64,000 nt of DNA from Dactylosporangium aurantiacum (lineage in GTDB: Bacteria > Actinomycetota > Actinomycetes > Mycobacteriales > Micromonosporaceae): positions 16,845 to 80,844 of the forward strand of contig NZ_JNYJ01000040.1 of assembly GCF_000716715.1 (NCBI RefSeq), written 5' to 3'. Shown here piece by piece: positions 49,542-57,957 of this stretch. The translations under genes were made by a program, and so were the position numbers. The number at the start of each line of letters is the position of its first letter. The first letter of the stretch is position 1. Below the pieces are notes generated by a model. It saw nothing but the letters and a program-made list of their open reading frames with translations. It was not told where the DNA came from and did no database searches.

Positions 49542-50378
49542 CTACAGCAGGCCGCGCACGTAGGCGAGGTTGTCCGCGGTGCGCTGCTCCAGCGGCACCG
49601 CGGTGGAGAAGTCCTCCAGGGTGACCCAGCCGTCGTAGCCGTGCGCGACGAGCGCGGCCAGGTAGCGCCCGACGTGCGCCTGGCCGGTGCGCAGCGGCGC
49701 CCAGTCGTGCGCCCAGGTGACGGTGCCGTCGGCGGCGGTGTCCACCGGCCGCCAGGCGACGTTCTTCACGTGGACGTGCTGCAGGTAGGGCCCGAGCAGC
49801 GCGAACGCGGCGCGGTGGTCCTCGTGGCCCTCGATGACGAGGTTGCCGAGGTCGTGGATGACGCCGATGTGGCGCGGGTCGAACCCGTCGAGCAGGCGCA
49901 GCGCGGCCGACGCCGAGGACACGATCGTCTCGTGGTGCAGCTCGACGAGGATGGTGACGCCGTGCCGGGCGGCGAGCCCGGTCGCCCACTCCAGGTCCTT
50001 GCGGGTCGCGTCGAACAGGTCCGGGTACCGGCCGGTCGACAGCAGCGGCATGGTGACCCGGACCCGGCCGGCGCCGAGGCCGGCGGTGGCGGCGAGGAGC
50101 CGGGCGACGTCGTCGTGCTCGAAGCTGCGGGCGTAGCCGCCGATGCCGGAGAACTCCAGGCCCGCGCCGCGGGTCAGGGCGGCGATGCGCGGCAGGTCCG
50201 CCTCCAGGCCGGTGAGCGGCCAGGTGGCGCGGTTACCCTTCCAGAAGCCGGGCACCGGGGCGTCCTCCTGGTCGACGATGCGCCATTCGACGCCGTCCCA
50301 GCCCTGCGCGGCGAGGTGCCGCACGGCCTCGTCCGGGGTCCATTCCGGGGTCGACGCGGTGAAGACCGAGAACCTCAC
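49542..50378 (-). CDS. Xylose-isomerase-like TIM-barrel protein (sugar phosphate isomerase/epimerase family), 278 aa
   Basis: MRFSVFTASTPEWTPDEAVR and GWDGVEWRIVD open the barrel. Metal-ligand candidates are Glu in LVELHHE, Asp/His in GVIHDLGN, His in QHVHVKN, and Glu in VTLEDFS. GTG 50378 overlaps the stop of the Gfo/Idh gene (GTGA). Last gene of the importer operon. Likely isomerises or epimerises the keto-sugar made by the oxidoreductase. Confidence 0.88.
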   Translation of the reverse strand: MRFSVFTASTPEWTPDEAVRHLAAQGWDGVEWRIVDQEDAPVPGFWKGNRATWPLTGLEADLPRIAALTRGAGLEFSGIGGYARSFEHDDVARLLAATAGLGAGRVRVTMPLLSTGRYPDLFDATRKDLEWATGLAARHGVTILVELHHETIVSSASAALRLLDGFDPRHIGVIHDLGNLVIEGHEDHRAAFALLGPYLQHVHVKNVAWRPVDTAADGTVTWAHDWAPLRTGQAHVGRYLAALVAHGYDGWVTLEDFSTAVPLEQRTADNLAYVRGLL

Positions 50379-51574
50379 GCCTGTTCCTCCTCAGCTGACG
50401 GTGACGGCGACACCCAGGTCACCTCGGGTCGCACGTCGTCGTGGACGCCGTCGAGGACCTGGTCGAACTGCACCGGGCGGCCGAGGGTGGCCGCCACGTA
50501 CACGGCCCGCACGGTGGCGAGGGCGAGCAGGCCGTCGGCCACCCGGACGCCCGGCGGGCGCCGCCCGTCGATGGCCTCGACGAGGTCCTGGTACTGGCGC
50601 AGGTGCCCGAGGACGAAGCCGTCGGCGGGTTTCGGCGCGCCGTAGAGGTCCTCGGCGGCGACCAGGGCGCGGGTCTGCACGGCGGCCGGGTCGGGGCTGT
50701 CGGCGCTGTGGAAGTACTCCAGCTGGTCGTCGTGCAGGACGGCGGAGCCGCGGGTGCCGTGCAGCTGCAGCCGTACGGGCAGCCCCGGGTGGGCGCTGGT
50801 GGAGGCGTGCAGCACGGCGAGGGCGCCGCCGGCGAAGCGCAGCGTGGCGACGGCGAGGTCCTCGACCTCGATCCGGTCGTGCGCGACCCGGGCGGTGCGG
50901 GCGGCGACCTCGACCGGCGGGCCGAGCAGCGCGAGCATCTGGTCGACGAGGTGGATGCCCTGGTTGGCCACGGCGCCGCCGCCGTCGAAGGCCCAGGTGC
51001 CGCGCCAGTCGGCGGAGTCGTAGTAGGCCTGGTCGCGCCACCACGGCATGGACACCACGGCGGAGGTGAGCCGGCCGAGCCGGCCGGCGTCCGCGGCGCG
51101 GCGCACGGCGACCATCGCCGGGTCGAAGCGGTGCTGGCTGACCACGGCGCAGGCCAGGCCGCGGGCCTCGGCCGCCAGGGCGACCTCGGCGAAGGCGCGG
51201 GCCTTGGCCAGCGACACGTCGAGGGGTTTCTCGACGAGCAGGTGCGCGCCGGCGCGCAGGGTCTCCTCGGCGGCCTCGACGTGCAGCCCGCTGGGGGTGC
51301 AGATGGCGACGAGGTCGACCTGCTCGGCGGCGAGCGCGGCGCCGAGCGTGCGGTGGCACGACGGGCCGGGGCCGTCGCGGCCGGCGGCGGTGTCGGCGGC
51401 GCGCCCGGACTCGGTGACGGCGGCGGTGATGCGGGCGGCGAGGGCGGCGTTGGCGGCGTCGACGGCGTCGACCAGGGCCACGATCCGCAGCCTCGGATGG
51501 CGCAGGATGGCGTCGGCGTGGTTGCCGCCGATGATGCCGCTGCCGACGATCGCCACGTTGATCAGGTCAGTCAT
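50375..51574 (-). CDS. Gfo/Idh/MocA-family oxidoreductase, 399 aa
   Basis: Rossmann start INVAIVGSGIIGGNHADAI, AICTPSGLHVEAAEETLRAG and the catalytic LLVEKPLDVS (EKP). The C-terminal domain has GTWAFDGGGAVANQGIHLVD with the active-site His. An NAD(P)-dependent sugar, inositol or sugar-acid dehydrogenase. ATG 51574 overlaps the MalG-type permease stop (ATGA). Confidence 0.92.
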   Translation of the reverse strand: MTDLINVAIVGSGIIGGNHADAILRHPRLRIVALVDAVDAANAALAARITAAVTESGRAADTAAGRDGPGPSCHRTLGAALAAEQVDLVAICTPSGLHVEAAEETLRAGAHLLVEKPLDVSLAKARAFAEVALAAEARGLACAVVSQHRFDPAMVAVRRAADAGRLGRLTSAVVSMPWWRDQAYYDSADWRGTWAFDGGGAVANQGIHLVDQMLALLGPPVEVAARTARVAHDRIEVEDLAVATLRFAGGALAVLHASTSAHPGLPVRLQLHGTRGSAVLHDDQLEYFHSADSPDPAAVQTRALVAAEDLYGAPKPADGFVLGHLRQYQDLVEAIDGRRPPGVRVADGLLALATVRAVYVAATLGRPVQFDQVLDGVHDDVRPEVTWVSPSPSAEEEQA

Positions 51575-52428
51575 TTCACTCCCCCGGCGGTCAGGCCGCC
51601 GACCAGGAACCGTTGGAACACGAGGTACAACACCACCACCGGCAGCGCGCAGATGAGCGCGGAGGCCATCAGCTGCCCGTAGATCGGGATGGCGCCGCCC
51701 TCCTGGGTGGCGCCGAACACCTGCAGGGCGACCGCGACGGTGCGGCTGTCCGGGCTGGTCATGACGGAGGCGAACAGCACGTCGTTCCAGCCGAGCAGGA
51801 ACGCGAAGATGCTCGCCACGACGAGGCCGGGCCAGCTCAGCGGGATGATGATCGAGCGCAGGATCCGCCACGACGAGGCGCCGTCGAGGCGGGCGGCCTC
51901 GTCGAGCTCGGCGGGCAGGCCGCGCAGGTAGGTCACCATCACCCAGGTCGAGAACGGCAGGGCGAAGGTGAGGTAGGTGACGAACAGCGCCCACCGGGTG
52001 CCGATCACCTGCACGCCGAGGACCGCGGACAGGTTGGCGAACAGCACGAACACCGGCAGCAGCATGAGCGTGCCGGGGATCGACTGCAGCGCGAGGAGCC
52101 CGCGCAGGATGAGGCCGCGGCCGAGGAACTGGAACCGGACGAGGACGTAGGCGGTGGCCACGGCGACGACCGCGGACACGACGGCGACGCTGCCGGCGAC
52201 CACGACGCTGTTGCCCAGGCCGGCGCCGAGCTCGACGGTCGACCAGATCTTCGCGTAGTTGTCCAGGTGCAGGCCGGTGGGCCAGAACGCGCCGCGGGCC
52301 ACGGCGAGGTCGTCGTTGACGGACGCGAACAGCATGTACAGCACCGGGGTCAGCACGAAGAGCAGCAGCGCGGCGATGACGGCCGCCTGCACCGGTCGCG
52401 GCAGGAGCCGCCGCACGTCAGTCCTCAT
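51571..52428 (-). CDS. Carbohydrate ABC importer permease (MalG type), 285 aa
   Basis: Six membrane helices. The EAA loop PAELDEAARLDGASSWRIL-RSIIIPLSWPG is near residues 185-210. The C-terminus FLVGGLTAGGVK is the MalG-type ending. It overlaps the upstream permease gene by 11 bases and the downstream oxidoreductase gene by four. CUT1-type importer; no ATPase gene is in the operon, so a shared MsiK-like ATPase elsewhere is expected, as usual in actinomycetes. Confidence 0.92.
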   Translation of the reverse strand: MRTDVRRLLPRPVQAAVIAALLLFVLTPVLYMLFASVNDDLAVARGAFWPTGLHLDNYAKIWSTVELGAGLGNSVVVAGSVAVVSAVVAVATAYVLVRFQFLGRGLILRGLLALQSIPGTLMLLPVFVLFANLSAVLGVQVIGTRWALFVTYLTFALPFSTWVMVTYLRGLPAELDEAARLDGASSWRILRSIIIPLSWPGLVVASIFAFLLGWNDVLFASVMTSPDSRTVAVALQVFGATQEGGAIPIYGQLMASALICALPVVVLYLVFQRFLVGGLTAGGVK

Positions 52429-53338
52429 GCCGGTTCAGCCTCACCGCGCGCAGGTACACCGACAGCGGGATCGCGACCAGCACCAGCGACAGCACGGCCA
52501 TGGCGGCGCTGAGCCCGAACCGGAAGTTCTGGAAGCTCTCCACGTACGTGAGCACCGGCAGCACCTCCACGTCGTGCGGGGCGGGCACCCCGAACAGCAC
52601 GTACGGCAGCGTGAAGCTGTTGAGGTTGTGCAGGAACGCGATGATCAGGGCGAGCGCGAGGACGCCGCGCAGGTGCGGCAGGACGACGTGGCGCAGCTTC
52701 GCCCACCAGTCGGCGCCGTCCAGCGCGGCGGCCTCGTGCACCTCCTCGGCGATGCTCTGCAGCCCGGAGGCGGCCAGCAGGTACAGCAGCGGCCACGACG
52801 TCCACAGCTGCACCACGACGAGGGTCCAGTAGCTGTTCGGCCCGTTGAGCCACAGGTGCTGCCCGCCGAGGACCGCGTTGGCCGGGCCGGTCGGCATGAG
52901 GATCGTGCGCCACACGGTGCCGACGACGAACGCGGGCAGCACGTACGGGATGAGGAAGGCGGAGCGGACCAGGGCGCGGCCCTTGAACCGCTGCTGGGTG
53001 GCGAGCGCGGCGGCCAGCCCGACCGGCAGCGTGGCGACGGTGACCAGCGCGGAGTAGCCGACGGAGACCCAGATGGCGTGCGGCAGCGGGGTGTCGGTGA
53101 CGGCCTCGACGTAGTTGTCCACGGCGATGAACGGTGCGCCGGTCCATTCCCGCAGCGTGTACTGGTCGAGGTCGAGCAGCGACACGGTGAGCGCGACGCC
53201 GAGCGGCACGAGGATGACGAGGACGAGGAGCACGCCGCCCGGCGCCAGCATCCACAGTGGACGGTGGCGCGGGCGGCGGGCCGGCGGCCGGGGCGAACTC
53301 GCCCGGGCCGCCGGCCGTGTCACGGTTTCGATCGCCAT
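52418..53338 (-). CDS. Carbohydrate ABC importer permease (MalF type), 306 aa
   Basis: A Pro/Arg-rich cytoplasmic start is followed by six helices and the EAA loop AEEVHEAAALDGADWWAKLR-HVVLPHL. VLVILVPLGVALTVSLLDLD is the first helix. The stop of the binding-protein gene is four bases upstream. Works with the MalG-type partner and the lipoprotein to import an oligosaccharide, sugar or sugar acid. Confidence 0.92.
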   Translation of the reverse strand: MAIETVTRPAARASSPRPPARRPRHRPLWMLAPGGVLLVLVILVPLGVALTVSLLDLDQYTLREWTGAPFIAVDNYVEAVTDTPLPHAIWVSVGYSALVTVATLPVGLAAALATQQRFKGRALVRSAFLIPYVLPAFVVGTVWRTILMPTGPANAVLGGQHLWLNGPNSYWTLVVVQLWTSWPLLYLLAASGLQSIAEEVHEAAALDGADWWAKLRHVVLPHLRGVLALALIIAFLHNLNSFTLPYVLFGVPAPHDVEVLPVLTYVESFQNFRFGLSAAMAVLSLVLVAIPLSVYLRAVRLNRHED

Positions 53339-53342
53339 GAAT

Positions 53343-54677
53343 CTATTTACTCTTGTCCAGGGCGTCCTGCGCGGCCTTCTGCCCGTCGGCGACGAGCTGC
53401 CGCAGCTTCGCTTCGTCGAGCTTGCCGTCCTTGAGCGCCGGGATCGACTGCACGACCACGTTGACCAGGGCCAGCTGGACCTGGCTCCAGGCGCCGTTGA
53501 AGGGGGTGCCGCTGGCCTTGGCGGCCGACTCGACGATCGGCGCGAGCGCCGGGTCGCCCTGCAGCTGCTTCGCGGCGGTCGCGTTCGTGGGCAGCTCGCC
53601 GAAGGTCTTGTAGTACGACTCCTGCTGCTCGGCGCTGGTCAGCAGCTTCACCAGGGCCAGCGCCAGGTCCTTGTTCTTGGTGTACTTCGCCACCACCAGG
53701 TTGTCGCCGGACAGGATGCTGGTGGCGCCGACGCCCGGCGTGCTGGTCTGCCCCGGCGGGATGGTCGGCATGATCGCGTAGGCGTACTTGCCGGCCACGG
53801 CCGACTTGTCGAGGGTGACCTTCGAGGTGGCGGAGACCATCGGCAGGAACGCGGCCTTGCCGGCGCCGAAGTCGGCGATCGCCTGGGCGTTCTTCCAGCC
53901 GACGGCGGCGGGGTTGACGACCTTGTCGGTGGCGAGCCAGCCGAGGTAGGTCTGGTAGGCCTTCAGCGTCGACGGGTCGTTGAGCGACGCCTTCTTGTCC
54001 TTCACCAGAGGGTTGCCGGCCTGCACGCTCATCGCCCAGATGAACTTCCACGGGTCGAAGCCGTCGGCGTAGGCGACCGCGAGGCCGTAGGTGCCCCCGC
54101 CGGTGGTCTTCTTCGCCTGTACCAGCAGCTCGTCCCAGCTGGTCGCCGGCTTGTCGATGCCGGCGGCCTTGAGCAGCTCGGTGTTGTACGCCATGACGAA
54201 CGGCCGGCTGGTGAACGGGATGCCGACCTGGTGCTCGGCGTCGGGGCCGGAGATGCCGAGCGTGGCGGGCAGGAACGCGTCCTTGCCGCCGACCTTCTTC
54301 CAGTCGTCGTCCTTGAGCTCCAGGAACGCGCCGGTCGCGTAGGCGGTCGGGGTGAACGTGGTGCCCAGCGAGTAGATGTCGGGGCCCTGGCCGGACAGCA
54401 CCGAGGTCTGGATCTTCGTCAGCTCGTCGTTGGGCGAGGCGAACGTCTCGAACTTCACCTCGGCGCCGGTCTGCGCCTTGAACTTGTCGTTGATCTCGGT
54501 GAACCACGACCGCTGCTGGTCGGGGTAGATGGTGTTGGCCTGCACGAGGACGTTGAGAGTCTTGCCGGCGCCGTTGAGGCCGGTGTCGCCGGTGCCCTTG
54601 CCGCCGTCGCCGGCGCCGCAGGCGGACAGGGCGAGGGTGGCGGCGGCAACGGCGGCGATGAGGGGAATGCGTCTCAT
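53343..54677 (-). CDS. Sugar ABC importer substrate-binding lipoprotein, 444 aa
   Basis: Lipoprotein signal with lipobox LSAC (Cys ~20), then a type 1 solute-binding fold: NVLVQANTIYPDQQRSWFTE, YSLGTTFTPTAYA, RPFVMAYNTELLKAAGIDKP-ATSWDEL, and a C-terminal helical lobe. ATG 54677 lies twelve bases after GAGGAG. First gene of the operon. Divergent from a LacI regulator. Confidence 0.92.
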   Translation of the reverse strand: MRRIPLIAAVAAATLALSACGAGDGGKGTGDTGLNGAGKTLNVLVQANTIYPDQQRSWFTEINDKFKAQTGAEVKFETFASPNDELTKIQTSVLSGQGPDIYSLGTTFTPTAYATGAFLELKDDDWKKVGGKDAFLPATLGISGPDAEHQVGIPFTSRPFVMAYNTELLKAAGIDKPATSWDELLVQAKKTTGGGTYGLAVAYADGFDPWKFIWAMSVQAGNPLVKDKKASLNDPSTLKAYQTYLGWLATDKVVNPAAVGWKNAQAIADFGAGKAAFLPMVSATSKVTLDKSAVAGKYAYAIMPTIPPGQTSTPGVGATSILSGDNLVVAKYTKNKDLALALVKLLTSAEQQESYYKTFGELPTNATAAKQLQGDPALAPIVESAAKASGTPFNGAWSQVQLALVNVVVQSIPALKDGKLDEAKLRQLVADGQKAAQDALDKSK

Positions 54678-54797
54678 AGGGGTGTCCACTCCTCAGTGAG
54701 CGGTGCGCCGGCCAGCGGTCCTGGGGGTGTCGGCCGGGTGCATCGATGCTGCTTGACGGCGGATTGAGCGGGACGCTATCAGCGCTGCAATCACAGC

Positions 54798-54821
54798 GGC
54801 AATCGTTTGCCATCGTTTGCC
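54798..54821. promoter_or_regulatory. LacI-type operator with repeated half-site
   Basis: GGCAATCGTTTGCC (54798-54811) is a near-palindrome with a central CG. The half-site ATCGTTTGCC repeats directly at 54812-54821. It lies between the importer operon and the divergent LacI gene. Confidence 0.65.
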
Positions 54822-54843
54822 ATCATCTGCTTTGCTGTCGGCC

Positions 54844-55866
54844 ATGCCCCGTGCACACCAGTTCGGTTCCGGTGACCGGCCGGTCACCATCAACGACATC
54901 GCCGCGGCCACGGGGGTCGCCGCGTCGACGGTGTCCCGCGCGCTGAACAACCCCGGCCGGGTCAACCCGGCGACCCGGGAGCGGATCGAGGCGGCCGCCC
55001 GCGAGCTGCGCTACGTGCCCAACTCGCAGGCCCGCGCGCTGAGCTCGGGGCGCACCGGCGCGATCGCGGTGCTGGTCTCGGACGTGACGAACCCGTTCTA
55101 CTTCGGCGTGCTGCGCGGCACCCAGATGCAGCTCAAGGCCGCCGGCTACGCGCAGTTGCTCATCGACACCGAGGACTCCGGGGACCTGGAGGTGGAGCTG
55201 CTGCACAAGATGCGCCGCTCCCTGGACGGGGCGATCCTGGCCGCGTCCCGGTTGCCGGACCGGGCCCTGGCCGCGCTCGCCCAGGACATCCCCCTGGTCA
55301 CCATCAACCGCAACGTGCGCGGCGTGCCCAGCGCGATCATCGACACCCCGGCCGGGATGGGGCAGGCGGCCGAGCACCTCATCTCCCTCGGCCACCGCGA
55401 CATCGCCTACGTGTCGGGTCCCGAACGGTCGTGGCCGAACGAGGCCCGCTGGCACGCGGTGCGGGCGGTCGCCGCCCGGCACCGGCTCACGTTCACCCGG
55501 GTCGGGCCGTTCCCGTCGGGGCGCCGCTCCGGCTCGGCGGCCGCCGACGCGGTGCTCAACACCGGCGCGACCGCCTGCATCGTCTTCAACGACCTGCTCG
55601 CGATCGGCATCCTGCAGCGGCTGCGCGAGCGCGAGGTGCGGGTGCCGGCGGACATCAGCGTGGTGGGCTGCGACGACATCTTCGGCGCGGACTTCTGCCA
55701 CCCGCCGCTGACCACGCTCACCGCCCCGATCGAGCAGGCGGGGCGGGTCGCGGTGTCGATGCTGCTGTCGCGGCTGGACCCGAGCGCCCCGGCGATGCGC
55801 CAGTCGGTGATGCTGCCGGTGCACCTGACCGTCCGCGGCTCCACCGGCCCGCGCCCCACCCGCTGA
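54844..55866 (+). CDS. LacI-family transcriptional regulator (importer locus), 340 aa
   Basis: HTH VTINDIAAATGVAASTVSRA-LNNPGRVNPATRERI at residues ~14-50, the hinge helix NSQARALSSGRTGAIAVLV, then a periplasmic-binding-like effector domain with DVTNPFYFGVLRG and SVVGCDDIFGADFCHPPLTT. Divergent from the importer operon; it should repress it through the operator at 54798 and be released by the imported sugar or its product. Confidence 0.92.
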   Translation: MPRAHQFGSGDRPVTINDIAAATGVAASTVSRALNNPGRVNPATRERIEAAARELRYVPNSQARALSSGRTGAIAVLVSDVTNPFYFGVLRGTQMQLKAAGYAQLLIDTEDSGDLEVELLHKMRRSLDGAILAASRLPDRALAALAQDIPLVTINRNVRGVPSAIIDTPAGMGQAAEHLISLGHRDIAYVSGPERSWPNEARWHAVRAVAARHRLTFTRVGPFPSGRRSGSAAADAVLNTGATACIVFNDLLAIGILQRLREREVRVPADISVVGCDDIFGADFCHPPLTTLTAPIEQAGRVAVSMLLSRLDPSAPAMRQSVMLPVHLTVRGSTGPRPTR

Positions 55867-55915
55867 CCCGCGGGCACACCGTCGGGCCGGCGCCGCGCGG
55901 TACGGCTGCCGAACG

Positions 55916-56710
55916 TCAGCGGGTGAGACGGCCGAGGAGCGCGGAGGCGACCGCGACCGCCACGGCGGCGGAGCCCGCGAGGACGCCGAAGTCCAGCAGC
56001 AGCCGGGCGGGCGTGCCGATGAGCAGGCCGCGCAGCGCCTCCACCTCGTAGCTGAGCGGGTTGACGTGGTTGAGCGCGCGCAGCCAGCCCGGCATGACCG
56101 ACACCGGGTAGAGGGCGTTGGAGGCGAAGAACAGCGGCATGATGATCGCCTGCCCGATGCCCATCATCCGGTCCCGCTTGAGCACCAGGCCGGCGAGGGT
56201 GATCGACAGGCAGCAGAAGAACGCCGAGCCGAGCACGAGCACGCCCGCGACGCCGAGCAGGTGCCGCGGGTCGAGGTCCAGCCCGACGCCGAGCAGCGCG
56301 GCGAGCACCACGACGACCAGGGCCTGGGTGAGGGCGCGCACCCCGGCGGCGAACGCCTTGCCGGTCACCAGCGCGGCCCGCGGCGTCGGCGTCACCATGA
56401 GCTTGGCCAGGACGCCGGCGTCACGCTCCCAGATGATGTGGATGCCGTAGAAGATCGACACGAACAGCGCCGACTGGGCGAGGATGCCGGGGGCGAGGAA
56501 GTCCAGGTAGGGCACGCCACCGGTGGGGACGACGCGCAGCCGGGTGAACGTCTGGCCGAACACCAGCAGCCACAGCGCCGGCTGCACGGCCCTGGTGACC
56601 ACCTCGGTCCGGTCGCGGCGCAGCTTCTGCAGCTCCACCAGGCACAGCGCGGCCGTGCGGGACGCCAGCAGGCGCAGCGGCTCAACGGGCGCGGCGAGCG
56701 GCACGGACAT
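55916..56710 (-). CDS. ABC-2 type exporter permease (DrrB-like), 264 aa
   Basis: Six membrane helices with the ABC-2 signature region GQAIIMPLFFASNALYPVSV-MPGWLRALNHVNPLSY. ATG 56710 lies 29 bases inside the end of the ATPase gene. Works with that ATPase. The DrrAB-like family exports antibiotics or lipids. Confidence 0.9.
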   Translation of the reverse strand: MSVPLAAPVEPLRLLASRTAALCLVELQKLRRDRTEVVTRAVQPALWLLVFGQTFTRLRVVPTGGVPYLDFLAPGILAQSALFVSIFYGIHIIWERDAGVLAKLMVTPTPRAALVTGKAFAAGVRALTQALVVVVLAALLGVGLDLDPRHLLGVAGVLVLGSAFFCCLSITLAGLVLKRDRMMGIGQAIIMPLFFASNALYPVSVMPGWLRALNHVNPLSYEVEALRGLLIGTPARLLLDFGVLAGSAAVAVAVASALLGRLTR

Positions 56711-57491
56711 CCTTGAACCCTCCCCCGTCGAGGTCGTCGCCGGTGTACTCGCGGAACACGTCGTCGAGGTTCGCACCGCCACCACCGCCGCCGTGACCGT
56801 CGAGGGACGCGACCAGCGCCGCGGGCGTGTCCAGGGCGCGGATCCGGCCGCGGTGCATGAGCGCGACCCGGTCGCAGTGCGCCGCGGCCTCCTCCATGTA
56901 GTGGGTGGTGACCAGCACCGTCATGCCGGTGCGGGCGCGGGTCTCGTGGATGCGGTCCCACACCCCGGCCCGGGCCACCGGGTCAAGGCCGATCGTCGGC
57001 TCGTCGAGCACCAGCAGCCGCGGCGCGCTGACCAGGGCCTGCGCCAGCTCCAGGCGGCGGATCATGCCGCCGGAGTAGGTGCCGGCGGGCCGGTCGGCGG
57101 CGTCGGTGAGGCCCATCGCGTCGATGACCTCGGCGGTGCGCTCGCGGCGCAGCGCCCGCGGCACGTCGAACAGCCGGGCGAACAGCGCGACGTTCTCCCG
57201 GCCGCTGAGCGCGGGGTCGGCGGACAGCGCCTGCGGCACGTAGCCGATCAGCCGCCGCACCGCCATCCTGCGCCGGCGCACGTCCTGGCCGAACACCTCG
57301 ACCGTGCCGGCCTGCGGCGGCAGCAGCGTGGTCAGCACCCGGATCGTGGTCGTCTTGCCGGCGCCGTTCGGCCCGAGCAGGCCGAAGATCTCCGCCGCAC
57401 GCACCACCAGGTCCAGCCCGTCGACGGCGACGGTCTCCTTGAACCGGTGCCGCAGGCCGTCGACGCGCACGGCCGGTCCACTGGGTTCCAC
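56682..57491 (-). CDS. ABC-2 type exporter ATP-binding protein (DrrA-like), 269 aa
   Basis: Walker A GLLGPNGAGKTTTIRVL, signature YSGGMIRRLELAQALVSAPR, Walker B LLVLDEPTIGLD, and His switch TTHYMEEA. The C-terminal ~30 residues (ANLDDVFREYTGDDL) are the DrrA-type tail. GTG 57491 is leaderless: TATATT (reverse strand, 57498-57503) ends six bases upstream. A palindrome beside this -10 implies repression by an unlinked regulator. Confidence 0.92.
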   Translation of the reverse strand: MEPSGPAVRVDGLRHRFKETVAVDGLDLVVRAAEIFGLLGPNGAGKTTTIRVLTTLLPPQAGTVEVFGQDVRRRRMAVRRLIGYVPQALSADPALSGRENVALFARLFDVPRALRRERTAEVIDAMGLTDAADRPAGTYSGGMIRRLELAQALVSAPRLLVLDEPTIGLDPVARAGVWDRIHETRARTGMTVLVTTHYMEEAAAHCDRVALMHRGRIRALDTPAALVASLDGHGGGGGGANLDDVFREYTGDDLDGGGFKDVRAARRAR

Positions 57492-57497
57492 CCGGCC

Positions 57498-57521
57498 AAT
57501 ATAGCTCGTTAGCCGGGCTAA
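57498..57521 (-). promoter_or_regulatory. ABC-exporter promoter with TTAGCCGGGCTAA operator
   Basis: The perfect inverted repeat TTAGCC-G-GGCTAA (57509-57521) lies five bases upstream of the leftward TATATT (57503-57498), within the promoter spacer. No regulator gene is adjacent. Confidence 0.65.
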
Positions 57522-57567
57522 TGATCCTCCCGGGATCGGCACCGATGGGCCTCGATCCGCCCCCGTG

Positions 57568-57927
57568 CTACTCCGCGCTGGAGGCCGGCGAAGGCGCCGC
57601 GGCGGAGGCCGGCGGCGTTTCGCGCCAGCCGCGTGAGTAGACGACCGCGAGCTTGTCCTCCAGGGCCTGCCGCAGGTCGATACCCATGGTGTGGGCGGTG
57701 ACGAACGCGGTGAGCACCACGTCGGCGAGCTCCGCCTCGACGTCGCTGAACGGCCCGGACCGCCGCGCCATCCCGGCGTGCCGGCGCACCGCGCCGACGA
57801 ACTCGCCGACCTCCTCGGCCAGGGCCAGGGTCTGCCGCAGTTGCACCGACTCGGTGAAGCCGGCCGCCTCCAGGTGCGCCGCCACGTCCGCGGCGGTGGC
57901 GGGCAGGTCGTTCAAAACGAATGGCAC
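57568..57927 (-). CDS. MazG-like nucleotide pyrophosphohydrolase, 119 aa
   Basis: The all-alpha NTP-PPase motif is visible: LAEEVGEFVGA (E-E-x-x-E) and, 25-35 residues on, VEAELADVVLTAF (E-x-x-D). LRQALEDKLAVVYSRGW follows. The C-terminus is Ala/Pro/Ser-rich. These proteins hydrolyse nucleoside triphosphates to monophosphates in house-cleaning. GTG 57927 is leaderless after TAGGGT on the reverse strand (57939-57934). Confidence 0.85.
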   Translation of the reverse strand: MPFVLNDLPATAADVAAHLEAAGFTESVQLRQTLALAEEVGEFVGAVRRHAGMARRSGPFSDVEAELADVVLTAFVTAHTMGIDLRQALEDKLAVVYSRGWRETPPASAAAPSPASSAE

Positions 57928-57933
57928 CCGGCC

Positions 57934-57951
57934 ACCCTAACCTTCTAGGGT
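57934..57951. promoter_or_regulatory. Back-to-back leaderless -10 elements (ACCCTA..TAGGGT)
   Basis: Two identical TAGGGT hexamers on opposite strands (57939-57934 and 57946-57951) form an inverted repeat with a six-base spacer. Each ends six bases before a GTG start codon. Only 30 bases separate the two start codons, so each -35 region would lie at or inside the other gene's first codons. Confidence 0.7.
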
Positions 57952-57957
57952 GCGGGC

